From Clytia hemisphaerica (taxonomy: Eukaryota; Cnidaria; Hydrozoa; Leptothecata; Clytiidae): a stretch of DNA of 64,000 nt. Each line of letters starts with the position of its first letter. Position 1 is the first letter of the stretch. This document shows, one piece after another, positions 48,601 to 55,850 of the stretch. The DNA lies in contig CACVBU010000050.1 of assembly GCA_902728285.1 (NCBI GenBank), positions 800,829 through 864,828 of the forward strand, written 5' to 3'. The position numbers and the translations under genes are program-made. A model generated the notes under the pieces. The model was given only the letters and a program-made list of their open reading frames with translations, was not told where the DNA came from and made no database searches.

Positions 48601-51383
48601 AACCCAGGAACAAATGAAATCTGGAAAACAAAATCTTATTTAATTGCTCAAAGTTTTGTCGATTCGGCAAAATGTAAAAAATTGTAGTATTTTGTATTGG
48701 GTAGAAAAAAATCTTAATTTTTCTTTAGTAGCTAAAATGTAAAACAAATTCTCAAATTTTCATAAATTACGTCACGAACATCACTTGCCTCGTATTCAAA
48801 GTTTTAATAAAACACACTGGGAGTTAATCACCATGGTAATAATTTCAAAACGAGGCAAGTGATGTTCGTGACGCAATTTATGAAAAGGTCTATTCTCAAA
48901 TTTTCAGGTGACTCGCCAACATTAAAGAACAGCGAAGGAGAAATGAGAGCCAACTCAATTATTGGTTTATCGCAGCGAACGGAAGATGGGCGGACACGTT
49001 TTCAATCATTAATGTTACCACCTAGCGTAGCAGCCGATACTTTTCCTGGGATACTTTCGCCTGATATTGCAGTTGTTGATACTCGCAAATCAAACAGGTT
49101 AGCTTTGAAACTCGCAAATCAAACAAGTTAGCTTTGAAACTCGCAAATCAAACAGGTTAGCTTTGAAACTCTCATATCAAACAGGTTAGCTTTGAAACTT
49201 GCAAATCAAACAGGTTAGCTTTGAAACTCGCAAATCAAACAGGTTAGCTTTGAAACTCGCAAATCAAACAGGTTAGCTTTTGAAACTTGCAATCAAACAG
49301 GTTGCTTTGAACTCAAATCAAAAGGTTAGCTTTGAAACTCGCAAATCAAACAGGTTAGCTTTGAAGGTTAGCTTTGAAACTCAAACAGGTTAGCTTGAAA
49401 CTTGCAAATCAAACAGGTTATCTTTGAAACTCGCAAATCAAACAGGTTATCTTTGAAACTCGCAAATCAAACAGGTTAGCTTTGAAACTTGCAAATCAAA
49501 CAGGTTAGCTTTGAAACTCGCAAATCAAACAGGTTAGCTTTGAAACTCGCAAATCAAACAGGTTAGCTTTGAAACTCGCAAATTAAACAGGTTAGCTTTG
49601 AAACTCGCAAATCAAACAGGTTAGCTTTGAAACTCGCAAATCAAACAGGTTAGCTTTGAAACTCGCAAATCAAACAGGTTAGCTTTGAAACTCGCAAATC
49701 AAACAGGTTAGCTTTGAAACTCGCAAATCAAACAGGTTAGCTTTGAAACTCGCAAATCAAACAGGTTAGCTTTGAAACTCGCAAATCAAACAGGTTAGCT
49801 TTGAAACTTGCAAATCAAACAGGTTAGCTTTTGAAACATTTGATAACTCGCAAATCAAACAGGTTAGCTTTGAAACTCGCAAATCAAACAGGTTAGCTTT
49901 GAAACTCGCAAATCAAACAGGTTAGCTTTGAAACTCGCAAATCAAACAGGTTAGCTTTGAAACACACGCGTACAGTTGACCCTCGCTAATTCGAACTCGA
50001 ACAGGGGATTTTATTTGTTTGAATTACAGAGAGATTTTAACTATAGATAGTATATTAAAAGAGTTTCGCCTTGACGGGGACTGGAAATGAGTTCGAATTA
50101 TAGAAAGATTCGAATAAGCGTCTACTATAATAATAGAGTCTACTGTATATTATTATGCATTGTGGGAGTGTTTCGAGTTTATTACAATAGAAATCTCTTT
50201 GGAATTCCTCGAGGGAATTCTATTGTAATACACTCGAAACAATCCCACAGTGCATCGCTTTTTTAGAAAAATGAAAAACTCTGATAAGGTCTATTAATAA
50301 CGCACTCTCTTACCAAGCGAGAGCCTCTTCTTAATTTGATTTAATGGCGCGATATAAACAAAACTCTTGATGACAGAATCATTTAAAACATACCAAAGGC
50401 ACTTGTTGGCACGAGTTTGCTAAAAACGTTATTTTCACGTAGGACTGGCCCTCGTCGTGTCACTGAATCATCTGTCACAAAACTATCAGAAGTTAAACGC
50501 CTTAATAAAGATCTTGAAAAAGTTACTGACTTGGAGGGCGTTGCAGGGCGCGATGGCAGTGGCGGGAGTATGGCGTCGGGAAAAAAGAAAAGGAATCGCG
50601 CCTCGAGACAGGAAGATCGAATTGAGGACATTATTGATCGAAGATTCTGCAAACCAGGTAATGTTTTTCTCTTCCCAGCTGACACACAACGTTGTTTCAA
50701 CGTTCATCTAACGTTCACAACATCCATATAACGTTAGTTGAACATTGAAACAACGTTGTGTGCCAGCTGGATTTTGAGAAAACTTAGTATAAGGATTTAT
50801 ACTAAGGAGCCCTACATGATAAAAAAGATCAATCAATCTTGCAAATTGTGAAGAGATGTTAACCCTTTCGCTAAAGTTTCAAGAATGTAAAAGATTTTCT
50901 CTGTAAAGGTCGATTTTCATTTCCGTCACCTCATCTCTTGAACCCCCTATAGATAGAGTCGATGTTTAACGTGGATAGCCCAGTAATCTAGGACTTTTAG
51001 GCACTGAGCGGAACATTTAAAGGAGCAGGGATTCGAGCCACGAACCCCTATCACAAAACATTTTGGACCGAACAGAAGAATTTATTTCTCCTGATTCCCC
51101 GTGATTGCCTATACTGATCGCACTAACCTATGATATGCACCACTGACGTTGTTTTTAGAAATTCCAATGTTTTGGCCTTTTTGAGGCTCTTTTTTGCTTT
51201 TAAAACTGTTTCTAAGAAAAAAATGATCACGTGATTATATTTTCAGGTGAATACGTCATCATTATCGAAGACAATACAGAATCACCTTATTTGGACATCC
51301 GTCTTCCCCCTGTGTTTATCCGACTTGTCGTACAACCTATCGTACGTAAAACTAAAAGTCGTACAGAGTCCAACAAAAAGTAA
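30618..51383 (+). CDS. MORN1: MORN repeat-containing protein 1, 13 exons, complete
   Basis: Exons: 30618-30735, 31557-31628, 40910-41119, 41960-42047, 42978-43068, 43425-43521, 45032-45151, 46045-46192, 47058-47154, 48414-48495, 48908-49097, 50416-50657, 51247-51383. Phases join throughout to 563 codons plus TAA. Residues about 43-235 contain at least seven MORN repeats (YEGEF/YEGQW/YKGTF...GxG, the first in FFRFEGEWKEG). Beyond them lie three segments that match human MORN1: ESGRVLKITAGIR, TPFGFQVEPYP and the C-terminal GEYVIIIED...SPYLDIRLPPVF. Human MORN1 is 497 residues; the extra length is in exons 10-12, which are hydrophilic and poorly conserved. MORN proteins bind membranes or scaffold cytoskeletal structures; MORN1's exact role is uncertain. 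Exon 12's acceptor (CACGAG at 50410-50415) has a weak pyrimidine tract but is the one that keeps frame. Intron 2 (9.3 kb) contains two antisense genes; intron 11 begins with a 29-bp array. Confidence 0.9.
32028..32335. mobile_element. CACTG-type miniature element, longest copy
   Basis: Left CACTGACCTTTATATATCCC; right GGTCCAGGGATATACCGTG, a decayed terminus. Reads in the opposite internal order to 25646 (GGCCAGCCAAAAATC first). It abuts the left edge of the tandem gene duplication in MORN1 intron 2. Confidence 0.75.
32885..34102 (-). CDS. Intronless coiled-coil protein with novel C-terminal domain, copy 1
   Basis: 405 residues from ATG 34102. The frame is open to 34144, but only via a GTG. 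An upstream ATG conserved in copy 2 is out of frame here after a 2-base deletion in an A run, so MEDRNL is the best start for both. Residues about 25-225 are charged coiled coil, with repeated modules of the type KLNEKDKEIxxKxN and HKLKLKDLEN; several modules begin after 11-14 residues, so the helix is a degenerate tandem repeat. After a lysine-rich linker (VKKEKPQK), residues about 240-405 form a compact domain rich in W, F and D/E (KKWEENVFESYEVWYREI; CDIMFEGV; PEDFYFGDK). I do not recognise it. No signal peptide or membrane segment. Lies antisense within MORN1 intron 2. Confidence 0.7.
   Translation of the reverse strand: MEDRNLAHSANDRNPPKKADSVEIQKLKEEHQKQIQKLTYESKIELMEAQMKNANLTHQLELLNLKHSHGIESKQIQADHELQNKLNEMEKQLIIKNKEIATKVDETKLKLNEKDKEIVDTKNQMTIKLNEKDKEIAAKDNECKMKLMTKDQEILGKENDFKLQIKDMENDHKLKLKDLENYHNLKLVALTKEKDATIQILRNEIGKLKLKNNQSNDVVKAKKVVSVKKEKPQKHFTKEEKLALGADTFFEGKKWEENVFESYEVWYREISLILTNRKQENVFSPIDGTEYVFIKREFGKNHKKLDIGFKEEVGNGYKEKDCDIMFEGVSKKTTNKGKFFLLHPTIRGKHLKFLTNDWVNWWWKVEIPEDFYFGDKTSAIVCEKLTIVTDRDLLEKELEHKKIIT
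34951..35213. mobile_element. Miniature element, family A, inside duplication unit 2
   Basis: Starts TACACGTTTTTTTATTCTAT and ends GATGTTCTTATAAAAAAAAC. Interior GGCTTCGATGGCCAAATTGT, GGACTCTAAAACACCTGA and TTAGGCTTGAAACTGAAAAA match 63702-63945. Absent from unit 1, so it inserted after the gene duplication or was lost from unit 1. Confidence 0.8.
35595..36830 (-). CDS. Intronless coiled-coil protein, copy 2 (altered C terminus)
   Basis: 411 residues from ATG 36830; an in-frame upstream ATG at 36905 would add 25. Nearly identical to copy 1 over the coiled coil, but with one extra repeat module (LNLNQTKIKDLVNDHKLK). The C-terminal domain is more diverged, with several charge changes. A frameshift after FGGKIS moves it to an early stop (TGA at 35597), losing about 15 residues that copy 1 retains (DRDLLEKELEHKK). 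Both frames stay open over more than 1.2 kb, so both are probably expressed or were until recently. Function unknown. Confidence 0.65.
   Translation of the reverse strand: MEDRNLAHSANDRNPPKKAGSVEIKKLKEEHQKEIQKLTYESKIELMDAQMKNANLTHQLELLNLKHSHGIESKQIQADHELQNKLNEMEKQLVMKNKEIATNVDETTLKLIEKDKEIADTKNQMTIKLNEKDKEIATKDNECKMKLMTKDQEILGKENDFKLQIKDMEHDHKLKLKDMLNLNQTKIKDLVNDHKLKLKDLENDHKLKLVALTKEKDAAILTLRNEIEKLKPKNNQSNDVVEPKKVISVKKEKPQKLFTKIEKLAWGVDTFFEGKKWEENVFESYEVWYREISLILTNRKQENVLSPFDGTKYVFIKKEFIECHEHLDIGFKEKVGNDLYKERDCDTMFEGLNEETMMNGRFFLLHPTIPEKHFKFATHHFFIGWWIDEVPEDFYFGGKISVIFYVKTLQS
37192..40115. mobile_element. Family A miniature element split by a larger transposon
   Basis: The left part (37192-37246: TTTTTATAAGAACTTCC...AAGCCTGCAAATGTTCATAG) and right part (39952-40115: ATAAAATGTTCTTATTTT...GTTTGTTCTTATAAATACA) join into one family A element. 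The 2.7-kb insert between them is flanked by the 7-bp repeat GCTGTTC. Confidence 0.8.
37247..39944. mobile_element. 2.7-kb TIR element, CAGAG termini, 7-bp target duplication
   Basis: Left CAGAGATTTGGAAAAAGAGG and right CCTCTTTTCCCAAATCTCTG are near-perfect inverted copies extending through GATAAGAAATGC (about 31 bases). Weaker inverted similarity continues inward (GGCTGTAGAAT near 37350 and 39885). GCTGTTC flanks both ends. A CAG-initial TIR with a 7-8 bp duplication suggests hAT-like, as an inference. No transposase is evident: the longest frames are under 90 codons and match nothing I know, so this copy is non-autonomous or carries a decayed or spliced gene. Confidence 0.8.
40464..40748. 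mobile_element. Foldback element with GC-rich arms (TTTCCGGAAACCGGCCGG)
   Basis: Arms of about 50 bases: AGGCGAAAATAAAAAAATGC then AGTGTTTCCGGAAACCGGCC then GGGTGAAAAAAAA, matched in reverse at 40690-40748. The arms hold nested palindromes (TTTCCGGAAA, CCGGCCGG). No coding capacity. Confidence 0.8.
40910..41119 (+). CDS. MORN1: MORN1 exon 3, central MORN repeats
   Basis: Encodes three consecutive MORN units: DGSYYEGEFNEGEIHGTG, VYEGQFDQGEMNGMG and QYEGQWADNKMQG. Acceptor TTTTCTTCAG, donor CAAG|GTCAGC, phases 1 to 1. Stands right after the 9.3-kb repeat-filled intron 2. Confidence 0.92.
41405..41620. repeat. Dispersed repeat (CAGACAGTGTCTCCCTATTG type)
   Basis: Second copy of the repeat nested in 20609-21002; a third copy is reversed at 54560-54740. 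Shared blocks: TATTATGCTGATATAA, GTCTTTCTTTTCCTC, TCAATGTGAAAAAGCTT and AAGCAAACGATATCACTCTT. Ends are not defined by inverted repeats, so the class is unknown. Confidence 0.6.
42195..42890. repeat. Degenerate tandem repeats of GTTCGAGTTATGGAGACT, split by a retroelement
   Basis: Several units of about 70-80 bases, each with TTCGAGTTATGG(A/G)GACT then GAAGGGACTGACCAACTTGTTC and GTTCGAGTTGTAG. They resemble the inverse of the pogo-like termini elsewhere in the window and may be an expanded element of that family. The retroelement copy at 42397-42745 interrupts the array. Confidence 0.6.
42397..42745 (+). pseudogene. 5'-truncated ORF1-type retroelement copy
   Basis: The frame 42397-42663 encodes the C-terminal 80-odd residues of the same protein as 59999-61099: ITDDFTINERRKIKEM and WRVRGSPRT are shared almost exactly. 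It ends at TAG 42663, followed by 82 bases of 3' sequence and a (TTAC)n tail (ATTACTTACTTACTT). There is no RT sequence between the ORF1 stop and the tail. The 5' truncation is typical of target-primed reverse transcription. Confidence 0.8.
44508..44935. repeat. Cluster of short palindromes around CTTCCCG(A/T)TCGGGAAG
   Basis: Many inverted pairs: GGAAGATTCTTCC, CCAAAATTGG, CTTCCAGATCGGGAAG, CTTCCCGTTTGGGAAG, CTTCCCGTTCGGGAAG and CTTCCCATTTCGGAAG, with AACTCGATCGGG at both sides of the cluster. GAA/TTC palindromes at this spacing resemble heat-shock-element arrays, but they may equally be arms of a decayed foldback element. Located in the MORN1 intron before exon 7. Confidence 0.55.
46268..46510 (+). 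mobile_element. tRNA-derived SINE, second copy
   Basis: Same body as 11134-11390: AGGTAGAGCATCC (box A region), GGTTCAACCCCCAGCTGGG (box B), GTGGAGAAATCCAGGGAAA, CTACCTTCGGGTAGACAG and GGGAGCCTTCGGGTC. Ends CACAAACTTACTTACTACTT, a (CTTA)n tail like that of the retroelement at 42745. It inserted 75 bases after MORN1 exon 8. Clear target duplications were not found. Confidence 0.85.
47165..47708 (-). pseudogene. 5'-truncated LINE, C-terminal end of a reverse transcriptase
   Basis: On the minus strand 47708-47448 encodes WSP-x2-RKHVNMLEGVQRRASKLI, then YSERLKRLGLPTLEFWRQ and VYKHL, the conserved end of CR1/L2-type RT polyproteins. After a frameshift the W-N-K-I-P-R-E-V-V-S-A-x-S-I-x-S-F-K segment continues to about 47280, ending in a (TTA)n-rich tail (TAATAATAAAATAATAATAA near 47180-47205). 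Dead copy in MORN1 intron 9. It shows that CR1/L2-like elements have been active in this genome. Confidence 0.8.
48193..48351. mobile_element. Foldback element (TTTATACTGAGACG arms)
   Basis: Left TTTATACTGAGACGGAAAAA then TCGTCTGAGACGAG; right GTCTCAGACGAATTAATCGT then CTCAGTATAAA. Each arm itself repeats GAGACG in both orientations. 159 bp, in MORN1 intron 9, ending just before exon 10. Confidence 0.75.
48758..48895. mobile_element. Foldback element (CACGAACATCACTTGCCTCG arms), short copy
   Basis: Same arms as 21044-21243 with a loop shortened to about 35 bases; arms of about 50 bases are nearly perfect. It ends 12 bases before the MORN1 exon 11 acceptor, so a transcript hairpin would sit against that 3' splice site. 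Confidence 0.85.
48908..49097 (+). CDS. MORN1: MORN1 exon 11, whose 3' end is amplified into the adjacent tandem array
   Basis: Acceptor ATTTTCAG, donor AACAG|GTTAGC, phase 1 to 2. Encodes a hydrophilic linker with no recognised domain. The last 16 coding bases (CTCGCAAATCAAACAG) plus the first 13 intron bases (GTTAGCTTTGAAA) are exactly the 29-bp unit repeated through 49962. If the donor is not used, translation continues nine residues and stops within the second unit. Confidence 0.8.
49082..49962. repeat. 29-bp tandem array spanning the MORN1 exon 11 / intron 11 junction
   Basis: Unit = CTCGCAAATCAAACAG + GTTAGCTTTGAAA, about 30 copies. The first half of unit 1 is the coding end of exon 11 and the second half is the start of intron 11. 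Almost all later units keep CAG|GTTAGC; unit 2 has AAGTTAGC. A decayed stretch lies at 49285-49400; other units differ by C/T in CTTGCAAA or GTTATC. The unit is not a multiple of three, so it cannot be coding expansion beyond unit 2, where an in-frame TAG appears. There are no spacers. Confidence 0.95.
49970..50150. mobile_element. Pogo-like miniature element
   Basis: Left TACAGTTGACCCTCGCTAAT...TCGAAC and right AATAAGCG...ATAGAGTCTACTGTA; internal GAATTACAGAGAGATTTTAA and GAATTATAGAAAGATTCGAA. It immediately follows the 29-bp array. Confidence 0.6.
50157..50255. repeat. 99-base near-perfect hairpin
   Basis: Left GCATTGTGGGAGTGTTTCGA then ATTACAATAGAA, right TTCTATTGTAATACACTCGA then AACAATCCCACAGTGC, around a centre with GGAATTCC and CTCGAG palindromes. 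Arms of about 40 bases. Confidence 0.8.
50677..50772. mobile_element. CCAGCTGG-type miniature element, intact copy
   Basis: Left CAGCTGACACACAACGTTGT then TTCAACGTTCA; right TTGAACATTGAAACAACGTT then GTGTGCCAGCTGG. 96 bp, starting 20 bases after MORN1 exon 12. It is the best-preserved copy and shows what 15388-15580 looked like before its insertion. Confidence 0.8.
50966..51060 (+). repeat. tRNA-like fragment, possible SINE head
   Basis: GGATAGCCCAGTAATCTAGG resembles a box A/D-arm, and GCAGGGATTCGAGCCACGAA a box B, about 50 bases apart, as in tRNA genes. No consistent acceptor stem closes it, so I read a decayed tRNA-derived element, not a tRNA. Confidence 0.4.
51247..51383 (+). CDS. MORN1: MORN1 terminal exon
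   Basis: Acceptor TTTTCAG; encodes GEYVIIIED...LDIRLPPVF then a basic tail and TAA. The GEYV(L/I)x(I)xD and RLPP(A/V)F matches to vertebrate MORN1 C termini were decisive for the orthology call. Confidence 0.9.
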
Positions 51384-51624
51384 TCGAAACGGTATGGTTG
51401 CCAACTATGTTCGGACCATAGGAAATTCATTCATTGGGGAAGCTACATGTCAAAAAGTTTAAAATTAAAGTTGTTATCTTTAAAAAATGTCTAAATTTTT
51501 AACCATATATATTTTTTTTCTGATAATTTCGAGTGGTTTCAACATTTTATGGCTTTTATTGAAAATCTATTATATTTCTCGATAATTCGCTCAAATATTT
51601 TAGATTTTTTTTAGGCGCTTTATA

Positions 51625-52994
51625 GGGGGGGGGGGCGGCGTACGAGGTTTTGAATTACCGCCATCCCGGCCATTTTTTTGAAAATTACCGTTATCCCGTC
51701 CAAAATTTTCGAAAATACCGGTAAATTTTAAAATTTATTATTTGATTTGACTTGTTTTTGGACTTTTTAAAAAGTGAATTTTGACTTCCAAAGCTTAACT
51801 TGAGAACTACTGAACCAAATTTAAAGGTCATCAGCTTAGCCTAGTTTGCTAAGAATATATTTAGTACTGGTAAAAAGCTCCAATGTGAAGCAGAGTACTG
51901 TTAGTTTAAATTAAATTGAAAATACCTTGGTACTGTAAGATTAAAATGTCTTCTTATACAATTTGATTTCTTCAGAAACAGTCGCTAAGAATACCTCTTG
52001 TCCGTTATCAGAAATAAAAATCAAAAATTTTGGGTCTATAAGAATATTATCAAATTTTATCTTCAGGATCTTATTAAGTAATAAAAACATTAATTTTCAG
52101 TGTCCACAAACTTCGTTACTTTTATTGATGGATGCAGTGATAAGGTGAGATTTGCATAAGCGTATCATTGAGGAGTGATCATAGTCAAAATCAAGTGCGT
52201 TACTTAAAAACCTTAAGACAAAAGGTTCAAGTGGCAGATATGAGAGGAGTTCAAAAATTTTGACGAAGAGTGATGATTTTCTAATAAAGAATTTGGAAAC
52301 CACTCAGACTCGCTACTGGATTCCTCTGGCGATGTCACAAAGACTCAAAGAGTATTAAAATAGTCTTAGACAGGCATTTTGCAGATCCATCTTTCTTGGC
52401 AAATTACCTATTTAAAACACTATTTTGTCTTCTGATGAGTTCACCAGAGATTCTTGGCGATCTTGGTTCAGAGACATATCCCAATAACATACTATTTTGG
52501 AATATTGACTGGAATTCCGAGTCACGTCTTCCAAGTAAAAGTTTTCAAACTTTTTTTCAGAAATACAAAAAATACCTCATTTCTTAATGTTTTTTATACA
52601 AAAACCTTAATTTGACCTTAATCTTAGTGTGCATGTTCTTTTCTTAAAGTTGAAAAGACGAGAGATTTTATCTTGCTTACCAAATAGCAAGAAAAATTGA
52701 AAAGTTTGATTAATTTAAAATTGAATTAAAAACCTCTCTCGAAACTAAAAAATCGAGAGACGGGGGTGTATAAGACGAGCTGATCGAAAATTTTATGTAC
52801 CGTCTACGTATGACTTTTACCGAAATATCGTTGTTTTTTATAAGAATTACTTCGTCCCGGACGAAAATCAAGTGTTTTACCGTCACCGTGGCTCTTGCAT
52901 AATACCGTTTCCCGAACCCTTTTTATTGTTTTTACCGCTTCCCGGCCCTAAATTAGACCTTATCCCGAGTACCGCCAGATCGTACGGTCCCCCC
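51625..52994. mobile_element. 1.37-kb TIR element with G-run termini and TTTATA target duplication
   Basis: Flanked by TTTATA (51619-51624 and 52995-53000). Left GGGGGGGGGGGGCGGCGTAC and right GATCGTACGGTCCCCCC are inverted with indels. Both ends carry TTACCG(C/T)...CCCGG(C/A)C blocks in opposite orientation over about 120 bases. Interior is AT-rich without a transposase. A non-autonomous DNA transposon of unknown superfamily. Confidence 0.7.
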
Positions 52995-53397
52995 TTTATA
53001 ATTATATTTATTTTACTCCAACCCAAATAAAGAATTATTCGAACGGCTGTTTATTTTCCGATTTTTTTTCTGTGTAAATATAATAAAATTGATAGAGTGA
53101 CAAATAATATGTACATCGTTGAATATTTTTAAAATATACAAGTTATTTTTGTTTTGGAATTTGTAAATAAGGGTTGATTTTAATTTATCGGTCAGAAAGT
53201 CATTGATTAAATTAACATGCCAGAAATTTGTAGCCTTTCTTCTATTCTTGTGTCAATTATATTAAATTTGCGTTCGATTTCGCTTAGCCTCGTCCGATTT
53301 TATCTGTTACTGCAGATCGTTTTTTGAGTTGTATACTCTAGGTCACCTCTCCAAAATTTTATTTTGCCTCGATAAGTCATGGATTTGCCTCATTTAT

Positions 53398-53633
53398 TCA
53401 CTTCTTTGTTGACATCAAAGGAGACGGTTGTTTATTTTTTGGCTCGTATTTCTTACAGTTGAGAGTGGAAGAAGTTTTGACGAGTTTGTTGTAGCTTCCT
53501 TTGGATACCATGTTTGATTTGGTGGTTGTTTTGTTGTTTGTGTTGCTATGGAGATTTTTACCACCTGTTGAGTATGAGGTGCTGGATTTATTTAATAAAC
53601 TATCCATGGTTCGGTGAATTGGTACTGTTGATT
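53398..53633 (-). CDS. Possible 3'-terminal exon of an unknown minus-strand gene
   Basis: On the minus strand a strong acceptor (CTTTTTTTTCCAG) precedes an open frame of 78 codons ending in TGA, followed at once by an AATAAA. The product is low complexity, rich in S, T, N and K (STSYSTGG, NTNNKTTTKSN) and has an internal ATG at 53607. No upstream partner exon was recognised between 53.7 and 64 kb. It could be a chance frame. Confidence 0.25.
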
Positions 53634-54106
53634 GCTGGAAAAAAAAGAGAAAAATTGCCCTTAAGAATTGTCTTCCTACCTAACTATGAAAATAAAAGTT
53701 AAAAAAGATTTTCAGTGACATTTTGGGTGAATCAAGGCGTGAGTTCCAATAGTTTTTAAAAACGACCGTATGTGCGCCCTAAAATTAGGCCTTTCAAATG
53801 GGACAATTATGTCAGTACAACGAAAAGTTTAGTAAATTTAGGTCAAATAATCGACCCTTACCATGCGTTTTGGTGAGATTTTCCAACATTTCGCTCAAAC
53901 AAGTTTGTTGCCCTTACTTTTTTAACCCTTAGAGTGCACTTTCTTAAATTTCACGCCTCATCATTATCTAAGATTGTACAAGCTTTAAACCCTATCTAAA
54001 GCCTCGGATTTTTAGAAGAATTATAATAGGGGGCACCACCCCCTCACCATTAAACCATGAAAAATGATGGAAAAGTCATAAATCTTGGCATGATTGTACA
54101 TATCTA

Positions 54107-54421
<315 letters not shown>

Positions 54422-54559
54422 TCAATCAGGCTGTACAGTGCGCCAAATGTTAAAATCTATTTTTTCGAAAATGGTATGCCATTTTGAAATAGTGACGTCA
54501 TCGCAAACAATTTTCTCGGAAATGTTCCTTACCATCATGTTAAAGGTTTTGTTTTTAAA

Positions 54560-54740
54560 TTAGAGTGATATAGTTTGCTTACTCATCACTTTTAATTCAC
54601 AAGCTTTTTCACATTGGATTGACACGGATGTGGAGCAAGATTGGTCAGAAAGAGGAAAAGAAAAACATTTTTTCGCTTATATCAGCATAATATAACAAAA
54701 GGCAGACACTATCCTGATATGAAATACGTGTCTGATATGT
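54560..54740. repeat. Dispersed repeat, reversed copy of the 41405 family
   Basis: Contains AAGCTTTTTCACATTGGATT, GTCAGAAAGAGGAAAAGAAA and ATATCAGCATAATATAACA, reverse complements of blocks at 20745-20940 and 41405-41620. Confidence 0.6.
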
Positions 54741-55654
54741 AATAGTTATCGGATAGTTGCGAGTACAATAGAAGAAATATTTTACGAGTTCCGAGATTTT
54801 TCCGTACAATATTTTCCGAGCCCTTAGGCGAGGAAAATATACGGAAAATCCGGAACGAGTGAAATATTTCCATATTGTACGAGCAAATGTCTGATAACTG
54901 GTTTATCGGTGACCCAAAAAATGCACTTTTGTGTTGGAAAAAAGCGCACGGCACTTTTGTAGTGCAAAGTGACGTTAGATTGCTTCTACCGCTACAATGC
55001 AACAACATCTTTTCGTTAATTTATATTTTTACATGTAAAATACAAGATATATTGTACTCTTTTTAACCAATCAGATTGCAGATATTTTTTGGATCGCCGA
55101 TAAGAAACGGGAACACTTATGTTAAGATAATACCTTTAACCTGTAGACAGACTTTCAAAGTCATATCTTTATTGTTTGAAAAGATATTTAAGTTTGTAGT
55201 TTTCTATAAAACCAAGCCTTTTAGTCTGTAAAAATTGTGTTACTTTTTGAATTTACGTCATCAGATTTAGCGGTATTGGGCAAAAAAAATTTCGGAAATG
55301 AAGATAAATAAATTTTAGGAAAACTTGTGAAATTGCAAGACAATTATAGCTCTAAGTCCAAAACCTCCATGAAAGAAATTTTTTTCAGGCGGGGCTACGA
55401 TAGCGCTCCGCAACACATACGTCATATATCTTTTGTCAAATTATGCAATTAACGTGCAAAAGAGATTAACGCAAAGGTTGATGGGATTGGAAGTCGTACA
55501 AACACATCGAGAGTAATGATTATGTCAAAAATAAAATCTATTTTTAGATTCAGCGCGGTGCGCTATCATGGACAAAATATTTGGGACAAAGGGGATTTCC
55601 CTGCGAAATTTTAAACACCACAAATGATTTTTAAGCGCGTTAAACTACAGTTGG

Positions 55655-55850
55655 AAAGTAGAGTTCTAACTTAAGAATTAGGACCTTAAGATCTCAGGAT
55701 CTAAAAACTCAAATTTGATCCAATAAGGCTTGGAATATAGCCTAGAAGCCACCGAGCCCCTCCAAAATTGAAATATTCAATGAAAGAAAGTGCTAAAATA
55801 GCAATTCTCGCCCGAACTTTAAAATCTGAAAAACTTAAATCTCAATATAT
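55655..55850. repeat. Dispersed repeat related to 24008-24260
   Basis: Shares GGACCTTA(A/G)GATCT(C/G)AGGATC, CCAATAAGGC/CCAGTAAGGC, AATATAGCCT(A/G)GAAG and CCCGAACTTTAAA in the same order and orientation. Class unknown. Confidence 0.55.

Noticed and set aside
49082..49962. CRISPR-like array of 29-bp repeats
   Set aside because: Units are directly adjacent with no spacers, the setting is a eukaryotic intron, and the unit derives from the exon-intron junction.
50399..50657. MORN1 exon 12 starting at the AAAG acceptor (50399)
   Set aside because: That start is phase 0, but exon 11 ends in phase 2; only the acceptor ending at 50415 keeps the frame.
50417..50731. Separate small protein at 50417
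   Set aside because: It is MORN1 exon 12 read from a TTG; the real frame joins 49097 and 51247 with matching phases.
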